In this document: positions 9,264 through 19,617 of the stretch, piece after piece | Numbering within the stretch: the first letter of the stretch is position 1 | Layout of the letters: every line of letters begins with the position of its first letter | Assembly: GCA_902557645.1 (NCBI GenBank) | Contig: CACEAP010000006.1 | Span: 1 to 64,000, forward strand | Reading direction: 5' to 3' | Length of the DNA: 64,000 nucleotides | Source of the DNA: an uncultured SAR86 cluster bacterium | GTDB lineage: Bacteria > Pseudomonadota > Gammaproteobacteria > Magnimaribacterales > D2472 | The notes under the pieces: model-generated | Told to the model about the DNA's origin: nothing | Seen by the model: the letters and a program-made list of their open reading frames with translations, nothing else | Database searches by the model: none | Position numbers and translations under genes: made by a program

Positions 9264-9890
9264 ATGAGCTTATTAATTAAAGATTTGGCCTATAAAAAGA
9301 CTCGTAATGAGCTTTTGCTAAATAATATTAATATTGAAACTAAGAAAAGTGATCTTTTAATAATTCAGGGTGAGAGTGGATGTGGCAAGACTACTCTTTT
9401 AAATATATTAGCTGGTCTGTTAAAGCCATCTAAAGGTTTAATTAAGAATGATAACAAGATATTTTTTTTGGATAAGCAAAATATTTCTCCAGAATCTAGA
9501 AATATTGGATATGTTTTTCAGGATTTCGCTTTATTTCCTCATTTAAATGCTAAAGATAATGCTCTTTATGCATACAAAGAGAATAGAGATAGCAAGCTGA
9601 CAAAAGAATTTGTTTTTAATAAATTGCTGCTTAATGATCATATTAATAAATACCCACATCAATTATCTGGTGGTCAACAACAAAGAGTTGCTATTGCTCG
9701 AGCAATACTAATGCATCCAAAATTATTATTAATGGATGAACCTTTTTCAGCACTGGATAAAGAAAACATAAAAAGTGTACAAGAACTTATAAATTTCGCT
9801 GTAAAAACACTCAATATACCTGCTGTTATAGTTACTCATAGTCTTGAGCATTTAGACGAGCTAGTTGATGAAAATATTCTAAAATTATAA
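9264..9890 (+). CDS. ABC transporter ATP-binding protein (orphan, substrate unknown)
   Basis: Walker A GESGCGKTTLL, LSGGQQQRVAIARAI signature, Walker B LLLMDEPFSALD. Confidence 0.9.
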   Translation: MSLLIKDLAYKKTRNELLLNNINIETKKSDLLIIQGESGCGKTTLLNILAGLLKPSKGLIKNDNKIFFLDKQNISPESRNIGYVFQDFALFPHLNAKDNALYAYKENRDSKLTKEFVFNKLLLNDHINKYPHQLSGGQQQRVAIARAILMHPKLLLMDEPFSALDKENIKSVQELINFAVKTLNIPAVIVTHSLEHLDELVDENILKL

Positions 9891-9891
9891 T

Positions 9892-10911
9892 TTAGATAAT
9901 ATTGTTAATCGCCTTTAAAGTATTTTCAGTTCTATTAAATACATCTATATAACAATTCTTTTCTGGTAGAAGTCTATATAAACTTTGAGCTTTGGTAGCT
10001 TTAATATCATCATTACTATTCATAACAGAAATTTTACAATTTGAATCCTGTTGAGTAAGTTTTAAATAAAATAAAGATTCTACTTTTTTATCGGCATAAA
10101 ACAGGGAAACACCTAAGAAGTAAAAAGCGTTTAACATTGACTCCTCATAACCAACTTTTCTAATATCAATCAGAAATGGTTCTAATTCAATAATCTCATC
10201 ATATAACTCAGTCTCAAATAAAAAAATAGTTAATGCAGAAGCGCATAAAGCTTTCACATAAAAACTTTCTTCTTTTGGATCTTTTATAAGATTATTTAAT
10301 AAATTAATAGCTTCTCTTTTTTCGTTTGAATAATAAAGACTCATTGCAAAAGGAATAATATAGCCTGAATGAATTTCAATCTTATTTTCCGAACAGTTCT
10401 TTGCTTCATCAAATTTATCTTGATAAATAAGCTCCATACATGAGAATACTCCATTAGGAACTTTTCTTGCCCCTTCAGGCAAATTAAAAGTAAATCTGTG
10501 TTTATGATTATTCCCACTATTAATAGAATAAGTGAACGAAGAATCTTTAGTGTATCTGAGCCCCTTAGCTTCTTTTAATGAGTTTTCATCAAAATAGTTT
10601 GAAGGAATTGATTTAATAATTTTGTGATCTGAAGTAGAGCCATCAGCATTTACTATAAAGCCAATCTCAACATAGCCCTCAATTCCTTTTTTAATCATAG
10701 ATGAAGGGTATCTAGGATATTCATCTCTGGCTCGCTTAAAAGATGAAGGATGATAATCTTTTGAAAATAGCCTTTTGTCATTTAAAAGAAGATAAACTTT
10801 TTTATTGTTGATATCGCTATTTAAAAGAAAAGAATTGATATTCGAATAGTCATTAAAAGCAGCAAGCGTTATGGCTGGAAGAAATGATAAGAAGAAGATT
10901 AAATATTTCAT
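9892..10911 (-). CDS. Secreted TonB C-terminal-domain-like protein with C-terminal helical-repeat (TPR-like) region
   Basis: Signal peptide MKYLIFFLSFLPAITLA; YPRYPSSMIKKGIEGYVEIGFIVNADGSTSDHKIIKSIPSNYFDENSLKEAKGLRY is TonB_C-like. Confidence 0.7.
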   Translation of the reverse strand: MKYLIFFLSFLPAITLAAFNDYSNINSFLLNSDINNKKVYLLLNDKRLFSKDYHPSSFKRARDEYPRYPSSMIKKGIEGYVEIGFIVNADGSTSDHKIIKSIPSNYFDENSLKEAKGLRYTKDSSFTYSINSGNNHKHRFTFNLPEGARKVPNGVFSCMELIYQDKFDEAKNCSENKIEIHSGYIIPFAMSLYYSNEKREAINLLNNLIKDPKEESFYVKALCASALTIFLFETELYDEIIELEPFLIDIRKVGYEESMLNAFYFLGVSLFYADKKVESLFYLKLTQQDSNCKISVMNSNDDIKATKAQSLYRLLPEKNCYIDVFNRTENTLKAINNII

Positions 10912-10912
10912 A

Positions 10913-12412
10913 TTATTTGTCCTTAGAATTAACTTTTATTTTCTTACTAAACTTGAGAATAACGTCTAAATATTCTTTCCAAAAAATAAAATCATTTAGG
11001 TGGTTGTCATGTTGCTTTGCTGTAAATTTACTTTCTTTTTTAAGAGTGTTGAAGAATTCAAGATTTTTTACAAGGCCGCAGCCAACAGCTGCAACTTTTG
11101 CTGCTCCAATTGCTGTTGCTTCCGTATTTTTAGGAATTGATATACTTGTATCTGTAATATTTGCTAATAACTGTGCAAAAGTTTTATTGTTTGCCATACC
11201 TCCATCAATATACATTTCTTTTATATTAAGGCCATCATCTAAAATTGCTTCTAAAACTTCTTTAGTTTGATAACATAATGAATTAAATGCTGCTGTTACA
11301 AAGTCTTCTTTCGATGAGTCTCTTGTAATTCCATAGAAACTTGCTCTTATATCTGGATTCCATTGTGGGGCACCTAGACCTGTAAAAGCAGGAATAAACA
11401 AAAGGTTATTAGCATCTCCATCTATATTTAATAAACTTTCGCTATCCTTTGAGTCTTTAAAAAAATCCATTTCATCTCGCAACCATTGAATAATTGTTCC
11501 AGCTGAAAAAATACTTCCTTCCAAAGCATAATTTACCTCATCTTGAATCTTGTAACCTATAGTTGAAAGAAGTCCTGATTTAGAGTAGATAATGTTATCT
11601 TTTGTATTGACCATTAAGAAGCAACCAGTTCCATATGTTGTTTTCATGCTATTTTTACTAAAACAGTTTTGACCAACTAATGCGCTCTGTTGATCACCTA
11701 AAACTCCGTGAACTGGAATTTTTGTATCCTCAATTTCAATATTACCGAACTCATGGTCTGATGAAACAACATCTGGTAATAAATTTAACGGTATATCAAA
11801 TAAAGATAATAACTCGTTATCCCAATTAAGATCATTAATATTAAAAAGCAGAGTCCGTGAAGCATTTGTAACATCGGTCAGATGATTCTTTTCTTTAGTT
11901 AAATTCCAGATTAAAAAACTATCAATGGTTCCAAAAGCAAGTTCGCCAGCATCGGCTTTCGCTCTTGCTCCTTTAACATTATCTAAAATCCATTTAATCT
12001 TTGTAGCAGAAAAGTAAGGATCTAATATTAAACCAGTCTTTTTTGAAACCATTTTAGCAAGGTTCTGGTCTTCCTTTAGATTATTGCATAATGCTGCGGT
12101 TCGCCTATCCTGCCAAATAATAACTGGATATATTGCTTTACCAGATAATTTATCCCAAATAACTGTCGATTCTCTCTGATTAGTAATGCCGCAACTTACT
12201 ATATTTGAGATATCTTTATGATTTTTTAAAACATCATCAAGAGTATTTTGTACAGATTTTAATATCTCCTCAGCATCAGCTTCCACCCAACCATCATTTG
12301 GATACATTAAGTCATAATCTTCTTGAGATACTTTCAGCATATCAAGAGACTCATTAAAAATAATTGAACGTGAGCTCGTAGTACCTTGATCTATAGTAAG
12401 AATTTCTTTCAT
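10913..12412 (-). CDS. glpK: Glycerol kinase
   Basis: LTIDQGTTSSRSIIFN; GILGDQQSALVGQ-like; AFTGLGAPQWNPDIRASFYGITR. Confidence 0.96.
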   Translation of the reverse strand: MKEILTIDQGTTSSRSIIFNESLDMLKVSQEDYDLMYPNDGWVEADAEEILKSVQNTLDDVLKNHKDISNIVSCGITNQRESTVIWDKLSGKAIYPVIIWQDRRTAALCNNLKEDQNLAKMVSKKTGLILDPYFSATKIKWILDNVKGARAKADAGELAFGTIDSFLIWNLTKEKNHLTDVTNASRTLLFNINDLNWDNELLSLFDIPLNLLPDVVSSDHEFGNIEIEDTKIPVHGVLGDQQSALVGQNCFSKNSMKTTYGTGCFLMVNTKDNIIYSKSGLLSTIGYKIQDEVNYALEGSIFSAGTIIQWLRDEMDFFKDSKDSESLLNIDGDANNLLFIPAFTGLGAPQWNPDIRASFYGITRDSSKEDFVTAAFNSLCYQTKEVLEAILDDGLNIKEMYIDGGMANNKTFAQLLANITDTSISIPKNTEATAIGAAKVAAVGCGLVKNLEFFNTLKKESKFTAKQHDNHLNDFIFWKEYLDVILKFSKKIKVNSKDK

Positions 12413-12472
12413 AAAACCTCAAAAAACAAAAAAATATCCACATTTTATTAACAAGTCAATAACATGCTATAT

Positions 12473-12517
12473 ACACTATATAGAGTATAAATAAAAAAAA
12501 TATACTATATATTGTGT
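12473..12517 (+). promoter_or_regulatory. Two NrdR-box-like palindromes upstream of nrdA
   Basis: ACACTATATAGAGTAT (12473-12488) and ATACTATATATTGTGT (12502-12517) resemble the NrdR consensus acaCwAtATaTwGtgt. Confidence 0.75.
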
Positions 12518-12532
12518 TTTTCTCTTGCTTCT

Positions 12533-12541
12533 TTATCCACA
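12533..12541 (+). promoter_or_regulatory. Consensus DnaA box upstream of nrdA
   Basis: TTATCCACA exact match. Confidence 0.55.
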
Positions 12542-12676
12542 GTGGGTAATATTAACTCTGGGGATAGAAGAAGCGTCTTCTCTAAAGCTTAAAACAAAAG
12601 CTAAAAAAAACGAAACAAACGCAAAAGAGTTTAACGAATAAAGAAAGTAAAAAACAGGCGTAAGGAAAAATAAAAA

Positions 12677-15559
12677 ATGTCATTGAATGAAACATCACAA
12701 GAAACAACTAAAAAAACACAGGTTGCGCAACAACAAGCTGATGAGCTAACAATTAATGCTCCAGGAAAAATTAGAGTAATTAAAAGAAATGGCAAAGTTG
12801 TAAGCTTTGAGGCAGATAAGATTAAAGTTGCTATTACTAAAGCCTTTTTAGCAATTGAATCAGGTAATGCTGCTGCGAGCGATAGGATTCATGAAAAAGT
12901 TAATAAAACTACACAAGAAGTAATGGAAGTCTTTGAAAGAAGAATGCCATCAGGCGGGACATTGCATATCGAAGAAATACAAGATCAAGTTGAACTTCAA
13001 TTAATGAGAAGCGAAGAATATAAAGCAGCAAGAACATATATTCTATATAGAGAAGAACGAACTCAGGAAAGAAAAAAAGATGCGCCAGTTATTGAAATAG
13101 AAAATAAGCCTGAAATAAATATAACAAAAGCAGATGGAACTTTGGTGCCATTAGATATTGAGAAGGTTGCAGCATTGATAAACGATGCATGTGAAGACCT
13201 TGAAGAAGTATCAATGAATGAGGTTTTAGATGAAGCTCTTAAAAACCTCTATGATGGAGTTTCAATATCTGATATGAGAACAAGTCTTGTTATGTCAGCA
13301 AGAACAAAGGTAGAAAAAGAGCCAAACTACTCATTTGTTACTGCGCGAATCCTTATGGACCAAATTAGAAGTGAGGCCTTAGGCTTTCTTGATGTTGCAG
13401 ATGAAGCAACCTATAAGGAAATGGAAAAATATTATCCAAAAGCACTAAATGCATATATAGATAAGGGAATTGAGTTAGACATACTGGATCCAGAGTTAAA
13501 AAGTTATGACCTTAAGGCTCTAGGCAAAGCTATAGACTATACACGAGATAATCAATTTACATATTTGGGGCTTCAAACATTATATGACAGGTATTTTATT
13601 CATAGTGATGATGTGAGATACGAGTTGCCTCAAGTATTTTTTATGAGAGTCGCAATGGGGCTTGCAATAGAAGAAGACAACAGAGAAGAAAGAGCTATTG
13701 AGTTTTACAATTTATTATCAAGTTTTGATTATATGAGTTCGACCCCTACTCTATTCAATTCAGGAACAAAAAGACCACAACTATCCTCATGCTACTTAAC
13801 CACAATACCTGATGACTTAGATGGTATCTTTGGAGCTATGAAAGATAATGCACTATTATCAAAATGGGCAGGTGGGCTTGGTAATGATTGGACTTCTGTA
13901 AGAGCTATGAACTCCTATATCAAAGGCACAAATGGTAAGAGTCAAGGTGTGGTGCCTTTCTTGAAAGTAGCAAATGATACAGCAGTAGCGGTTAACCAAG
14001 GCGGAAAAAGAAAAGGGGCTATGTGTGCCTATCTGGAAACATGGCATTTGGATATAGAAGAGTTTTTAGAATTAAGAAAAAATACTGGTGATGAAAGAAG
14101 AAGAACTCATGACATGAATACAGCTAACTGGGTTCCTGATTTATTTATGAAAAGAGTTGAGCAAGATAAAAATTGGACATTGTTCTCACCCGGTGAAACT
14201 CCAGACCTTCATGACTTAATTGGAAAAGATTTTGAAGAGAAGTATGAAGAATATGAAAGAAAGGCTGAGGCTGGAGAAATGGATCAGGCTAAATCTATTC
14301 CTGCAAAAGAATTATGGAGAAAAATGCTAACAATGCTTTTTGAAACTGGGCATCCATGGATTACTTTCAAAGATTCATGCAACCTAAGATCACCACAACA
14401 GCATACAGGTGTAATACATTCATCAAACTTATGTACAGAAATTACTTTGAACACGAGTGCAGATGAGATCGCAGTATGTAATTTAGGTTCTGTTAATCTT
14501 GCTAGACATATGAAAGATGGAGCTCTTGATGAAGAAAAAGTAAAACAAACTGTCTCTACTGCAATAAGAATGCTTGATAATGTTATTAATATTAATTATT
14601 ACTCTGTTGATACAGCAAAAAATTCTAATCTAAAGCACAGGCCTATAGGGCTTGGCATGATGGGATTCCAGGATGCTTTATATATTCAAGAAATTGCATA
14701 TTGTAGCGATGAAGCGGTGGATTTTGCAGATAAAAGCATGGAGTTAATTAGTTATTATGCTATTCACGCATCTACAGAACTTGCAAAAGAAAGAGGAAGT
14801 TATGAAACATACGAAGGTTCTTTGTGGAGTAAGGGAATACTTCCAAAAGATTCAATCGAAATACTTGCAGAAAATAGAGGTAATGAATATCTTAATGTTG
14901 ATAGATCAGAAACGCTTGACTGGGATAGCTTAAGAAAGAAGGTTATTGCAGATGGGATGAGAAATTCAAATGTTATGGCTATTGCACCAACAGCAACTAT
15001 TTCAAATATAACAGGTGTAACTCAGTCTATCGAACCTACGTATCAAAATTTGTATGTTAAATCTAATCTATCAGGTGAATTTACTATTGTTAATCCTCAC
15101 TTAGTGCATAAGTTAAAGGAATTAGGTCTATGGGATGAAGTGATGATTAATGATCTTAAATACTATGAAGGAAGTTTATCGCAAATATCAAGAATTCCTG
15201 ATGAAATTAAAAAACTCTTCTCAACAGCTTTTGAGGTAGAGCCAAGATATATTGTTGAATCAGCAAGTAGACGACAAAAGTGGATAGATCAAGGCCAGTC
15301 CTTAAACCTCTATATTGGCAATGCTGATGGCAAAAAGCTAGATATCACTTACAGAATGGCTTGGTATTCTGGTTTAAAAACAACCTACTACTTAAGATCT
15401 ATAGCTGCAACATCAACAGAAAAATCAACTGTCCAGCAAGGAAAACTCAATGCAGTTAGTGCAGAAGCCTCTTCAGCACCTCAACAAGAACTAGGAGCGC
15501 CCGCTCCCGTGCCTGATGCATGCTCTTTGGATGATCCAGATTGTGAGGCATGTCAATAA
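12677..15559 (+). CDS. nrdA: Class Ia ribonucleotide reductase alpha subunit with two N-terminal ATP-cones
   Basis: IRVIKRNGKVVSFEADKIKVAI and INITKADGTLVPLDIEKVAALI (ATP-cones); NLCTEITLNT; C-terminal CSLDDPDCEACQ. Confidence 0.97.
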   Translation: MSLNETSQETTKKTQVAQQQADELTINAPGKIRVIKRNGKVVSFEADKIKVAITKAFLAIESGNAAASDRIHEKVNKTTQEVMEVFERRMPSGGTLHIEEIQDQVELQLMRSEEYKAARTYILYREERTQERKKDAPVIEIENKPEINITKADGTLVPLDIEKVAALINDACEDLEEVSMNEVLDEALKNLYDGVSISDMRTSLVMSARTKVEKEPNYSFVTARILMDQIRSEALGFLDVADEATYKEMEKYYPKALNAYIDKGIELDILDPELKSYDLKALGKAIDYTRDNQFTYLGLQTLYDRYFIHSDDVRYELPQVFFMRVAMGLAIEEDNREERAIEFYNLLSSFDYMSSTPTLFNSGTKRPQLSSCYLTTIPDDLDGIFGAMKDNALLSKWAGGLGNDWTSVRAMNSYIKGTNGKSQGVVPFLKVANDTAVAVNQGGKRKGAMCAYLETWHLDIEEFLELRKNTGDERRRTHDMNTANWVPDLFMKRVEQDKNWTLFSPGETPDLHDLIGKDFEEKYEEYERKAEAGEMDQAKSIPAKELWRKMLTMLFETGHPWITFKDSCNLRSPQQHTGVIHSSNLCTEITLNTSADEIAVCNLGSVNLARHMKDGALDEEKVKQTVSTAIRMLDNVININYYSVDTAKNSNLKHRPIGLGMMGFQDALYIQEIAYCSDEAVDFADKSMELISYYAIHASTELAKERGSYETYEGSLWSKGILPKDSIEILAENRGNEYLNVDRSETLDWDSLRKKVIADGMRNSNVMAIAPTATISNITGVTQSIEPTYQNLYVKSNLSGEFTIVNPHLVHKLKELGLWDEVMINDLKYYEGSLSQISRIPDEIKKLFSTAFEVEPRYIVESASRRQKWIDQGQSLNLYIGNADGKKLDITYRMAWYSGLKTTYYLRSIAATSTEKSTVQQGKLNAVSAEASSAPQQELGAPAPVPDACSLDDPDCEACQ

Positions 15560-15584
15560 TTATTAATAAAAGGAAGGAAGAAAA

Positions 15585-16844
15585 ATGTTAAATTGGGATG
15601 AATATAATAAAGAGGAACAAATAGCTCCTCCAAGTGCAACAACAAATATACCGCCGGCTCCTGCTGAACAAAAAGCAGCAGTTGAACCAGAAGTGACTGA
15701 GACTCAAAAAGCAGAAGAGTATGCAACTAAAACTATTGAAGAAGGCTCAAGGGCTGAGAAAGCAAGAGAGGCAATAAAAAATCTTGATGAGAGTGCTGGT
15801 ATAGAAGAGTTAGATGAAATGATGAGTGGAAGGGTTCAAGTAGATCAAAAAATGATGATTAATTGTAAAGCAGATTTGAATCAGCTTGTGCCTTTTAAAT
15901 ACGACTGGGCATGGCAAAAATATCTTGACGGTAGTGCAAATCATTGGATGCCACAAGAAATAAATATGACTAATGATATTGTGTTATGGAAATCAGAAGA
16001 TGGATTAACAGAAGATGAAAGAACTATAGTGAAAAGAAATCTTGGTTTTTTCTCTACCGCAGATTCTCTTGTTGCTAATAACCTAGTTTTAGCTCTTTAT
16101 AGATTAATAACTAATCCTGAATGTAGGCAATACATTCTAAGACAAAGCTTGGAAGAAGCTATTCACACACATGCATATCAATATTGTATTGAGTCTCTTG
16201 GAATGGATGAAGGAGAAATCTTTAATATGTATAGAGAAATTCCTTGCGTTGCAAGAAAAGCTTCATGGGGCTTAAAGTATACACAAGAGATATCAGATCC
16301 TGATTTTAAAACCGGAACTGAAGAAACAGACAAACAACTCTTAAAGAACTTAATAGCATTTTATTGTGTTCTTGAGGGTATCTTCTTTTATTGTGGTTTT
16401 ACTCAAATACTGTCTATGGGAAGAAGAAATAAAATGACAGGAACCTCAGAACAGTTCCAGTACATATTAAGAGATGAATCAATGCATGTTAACTTCGGCA
16501 TTGATGTAATTAATCAAATTAAAATTGAGAATCCTCACCTGTGGGATGATGAAATGAAGTCAGAAGCTGCACAGATGATTCTTGAAGGTACTGAACTTGA
16601 AATTCAATATGCTAGAGATACTATGCCAAGAGGTGTTTTAGGTATGAATGCAGCAATGATGGAAGAATATCTTAAATTTATAGCAAATAGACGTTTAACT
16701 CAAATTGGCTTAGAGGAAGAGTTTAAAGGTGTAACTAATCCTTTTCCTTGGATGTCAGAAATTATTGATTTAAGAAAAGAAAAGAATTTCTTTGAAACAA
16801 GAGTGACTGAATATCAGGTTGGTGGTGCTCTTAACTGGGAGTAA
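15585..16844 (+). CDS. nrdB: Class Ia ribonucleotide reductase beta subunit
   Basis: [59 protein letters not shown]-like diiron ligands. Confidence 0.97.
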   Translation: MLNWDEYNKEEQIAPPSATTNIPPAPAEQKAAVEPEVTETQKAEEYATKTIEEGSRAEKAREAIKNLDESAGIEELDEMMSGRVQVDQKMMINCKADLNQLVPFKYDWAWQKYLDGSANHWMPQEINMTNDIVLWKSEDGLTEDERTIVKRNLGFFSTADSLVANNLVLALYRLITNPECRQYILRQSLEEAIHTHAYQYCIESLGMDEGEIFNMYREIPCVARKASWGLKYTQEISDPDFKTGTEETDKQLLKNLIAFYCVLEGIFFYCGFTQILSMGRRNKMTGTSEQFQYILRDESMHVNFGIDVINQIKIENPHLWDDEMKSEAAQMILEGTELEIQYARDTMPRGVLGMNAAMMEEYLKFIANRRLTQIGLEEEFKGVTNPFPWMSEIIDLRKEKNFFETRVTEYQVGGALNWE

Positions 16845-16847
16845 TTA

Positions 16848-17459
16848 TTGAAATTATATTCAGCTGCTTATGCAGTAAGTCCGTGGAAAGTTCTAATATT
16901 TATAAAAGAAAAAGGGATTAAAGGCATAGATGTTATTGATCTTGATCTAGGCAAATTAGAACATAAAACCAACGAATATAAGGCTTTAGTACCTAATGCA
17001 AAAGTTCCAGCATTACAGCTTGATGATGGAACAATGATTTTAGAGACAACAGCAATCTGTCGGTATCTTGAAAGTTTATACCCTGAACCTAATTTATTTG
17101 GAGAAAGTCCACTAGAGATAGCTTCAATAGAAATGTGGAATGCCCGAATTGCAAATGAATTAATGCTGCCTTTAGCTCATGGATTTCGACATACTCATCC
17201 TGGAATGAAAGAGCTTGAAAATCAGAATGAAGAATTTGGGTTAGCACAAAGAGAAGTAGCAAAAAAATCATTAGCTTACTTTGAAGAACTAATAACCAAT
17301 AGAGAGTTTATTGCTGGTGATAGATTCACTTATGCAGATATTCAGGCTGTAACAACTCTTAAATTCCTTGTTCGATTAAATAGACTAAATCTTGAAGACT
17401 GGCAAAATCTTAACCAATATGTCGATGAAACATTAAGACGTCCAAGTTTTTCACTATAA
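16848..17459 (+). CDS. Glutathione S-transferase family protein (TTG start)
   Basis: VPNAKVPALQLDDGTMILETTAICRYLESLYP N-domain; C-terminal GDRFTYADI. Confidence 0.85.
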   Translation: MKLYSAAYAVSPWKVLIFIKEKGIKGIDVIDLDLGKLEHKTNEYKALVPNAKVPALQLDDGTMILETTAICRYLESLYPEPNLFGESPLEIASIEMWNARIANELMLPLAHGFRHTHPGMKELENQNEEFGLAQREVAKKSLAYFEELITNREFIAGDRFTYADIQAVTTLKFLVRLNRLNLEDWQNLNQYVDETLRRPSFSL

Positions 17460-17472
17460 AACTATAAATATA

Positions 17473-18384
17473 CTATTTATTTATTAACTCAAAAAACTTA
17501 AGGGTTTGTTCTCCTCCATTTTGAAGAGCTCTTGCATCAGTCATATCAGATATTTGATCCCAATTAGCATGAATATTCTCAGGAGTCATATCTGCACCCA
17601 TCCCTAATGAAACACCCATAGTTTCATGAATAAATATTCTGGTAAAAACCCCAGCTCCAGCAGCCATAATAGCCCCATTTGGTGCATGCTCACTTGCTAA
17701 ATATATAACAGCAGGTGTTACATATTCTGGTTGAAGGTTCTTGCCAAAATCTTCAGGTATTAAACCTTCTGTCATTCTTGTGTATGCAACAGGCGTGATA
17801 GAGTTTGTATAAATATTCTTATTTTGACCTTCTATTTTAAGAGTATTCATTAAACCTACCATAGCCATCTTTGCAGCACCATAATTAGTTTGACCAAAGT
17901 TTCCAAAAACACCACTAGAAGAGCTAGTAAAAATAATACGTCCATATTCTTGTTCTCGCATAATTGGAAAAACTGTATGTGTACAATTTAAGCTTCCTTG
18001 AAAATGCACGTCCATAACTAAGTCAAAATCTTCAAGAGTTACTTTATGAAAACTCTTATCTCTTAAAATACCTGCATTATTAACAAGGATATCAACCCTT
18101 CCCCATTCACTCATAGTTTGAGCAACCATATCTTTTACTGCATCTAAATCAGTAACACTGGCTCCATTAGAAATAGCCTCTCCTCCGTCAGCTTTAATTT
18201 GCTTTACAACCTCTTCAGCAGCATTACTTGCACCACTTCCATCAACACTCCCGCCAAGATCATTAACAACAACCTTAGCTCCTCTTCGTGCAAGCTCTAA
18301 TGCATGCTGCTTACCAATACCTCCACCTGCACCAGTAACAATTGCAACTTTTCCATCAAATCTTATACTCATATATTTCTCCAA
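17473..18384 (-). CDS. SDR family oxidoreductase, (3R)-hydroxyacyl-CoA dehydrogenase/MFE-2 like
   Basis: VAIVTGAGGGIGKQHALELARRGAKVVVNDLGG; ILVNNAGILRDKSF; YGAAKMAMVGL. Confidence 0.88.
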   Translation of the reverse strand: MEKYMSIRFDGKVAIVTGAGGGIGKQHALELARRGAKVVVNDLGGSVDGSGASNAAEEVVKQIKADGGEAISNGASVTDLDAVKDMVAQTMSEWGRVDILVNNAGILRDKSFHKVTLEDFDLVMDVHFQGSLNCTHTVFPIMREQEYGRIIFTSSSSGVFGNFGQTNYGAAKMAMVGLMNTLKIEGQNKNIYTNSITPVAYTRMTEGLIPEDFGKNLQPEYVTPAVIYLASEHAPNGAIMAAGAGVFTRIFIHETMGVSLGMGADMTPENIHANWDQISDMTDARALQNGGEQTLKFFELINK

Positions 18385-18390
18385 GTATTT

Positions 18391-19617
18391 TTAGTATGAA
18401 GCTGAAAATAATGAAGCTGGATCAAAATTTGGATCACTAACCAATTCCATTGAAAGTCTCATACTGTTTGATAAAGCTTTCTTATAATTATTAAAAATTT
18501 TAGGCATATTAACAGAATCAACCGCTATTAAATTACCCTCTTTGCCATAACAAACTATAAAAGCATTATCTTCTATTTTGCCTTGAATATAAACATCATC
18601 ATATCCATTAGATAAACCTGCCATTTGTAATTTTAAATCATATTGATCAGACCAAAACCATGGGAGCTCTCTATTTAAATCGTCATTGCCAATAATAGAT
18701 GAAGCTACCACCTTTGCTTGTGCATTAGCATTTGGAACACTTTCTAATCTAATAGAATATCCAAGTAGATTATTAAATCCATTAGCACAGTCTCCAGCAG
18801 CAAATACATGCGGCACATTAGTTCTGCAATACTCATCAATTAAAATACCATTTTTACATTTTATACCTGCTTTCTTGGCTAGATCATCATTAGGAATAGC
18901 GCCAATACCAGCAATTAATATGTTTGTATCTATTGTAGTTCCATTATCTGTTGTAACTAAATAATTACCTTTTTTGCCTTCTTGAATAGCTTGAATGCTT
19001 TGGTTACACAAAACATTTACACCCTTTGATTCATGCAAATCTTGAAAGAAAGTTGACATAATTGGAGCTGTTACTCGTTTTAATAATCTATCCTCTAATT
19101 CTATTATTGATACTGTATGTCCCATTTCTTGCATAGAAGCAGCTAACTCTAAACCTATATAACCTCCTCCAATTAATAGAGGTTTTGAATTATCTCTTAA
19201 AGCTTTCTGTATTCTTTTAACATCATCAATATTTCGTAGGTAAAAAATATCTATTCCAGGAAAAATATCATCTGCAAAAACTCTGGATGATGTCCCGGTA
19301 GCAAAAACAAGATACGAGAATTCATGATCATCTCCTGAAGTTGTCCTTATAAAATTATTTTTTACATTAACTTCTGATATACAGGTATTTAAGTTAATTT
19401 CAATATTGTTATCTTTATAAAATGAGGAGTTTTTTAACAAGATTTTTTCTTCGGAAAGGTCGCCTTTAAAAAAATTTTTAGATAATGGGGGTCTATGATA
19501 AGGAAAGTACTTTTCTTCAGAAAATATTTTTATTGATTCTGAAAATCCTGCTCGTCTTAAATTGATTGCTGTATTACAACCCGCATGACCTGATCCTATT
19601 ATTGCTACTCCTTTCAT
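18391..19617 (-). CDS. NAD(P)/FAD-dependent oxidoreductase, ferredoxin/rubredoxin reductase-like
   Basis: VAIIGSGHAGCNTAINLRRAGF; GGGYIGLELAASMQEMGHTVSIIE; VFAAGDCA. Confidence 0.87.
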   Translation of the reverse strand: MKGVAIIGSGHAGCNTAINLRRAGFSESIKIFSEEKYFPYHRPPLSKNFFKGDLSEEKILLKNSSFYKDNNIEINLNTCISEVNVKNNFIRTTSGDDHEFSYLVFATGTSSRVFADDIFPGIDIFYLRNIDDVKRIQKALRDNSKPLLIGGGYIGLELAASMQEMGHTVSIIELEDRLLKRVTAPIMSTFFQDLHESKGVNVLCNQSIQAIQEGKKGNYLVTTDNGTTIDTNILIAGIGAIPNDDLAKKAGIKCKNGILIDEYCRTNVPHVFAAGDCANGFNNLLGYSIRLESVPNANAQAKVVASSIIGNDDLNRELPWFWSDQYDLKLQMAGLSNGYDDVYIQGKIEDNAFIVCYGKEGNLIAVDSVNMPKIFNNYKKALSNSMRLSMELVSDPNFDPASLFSASY

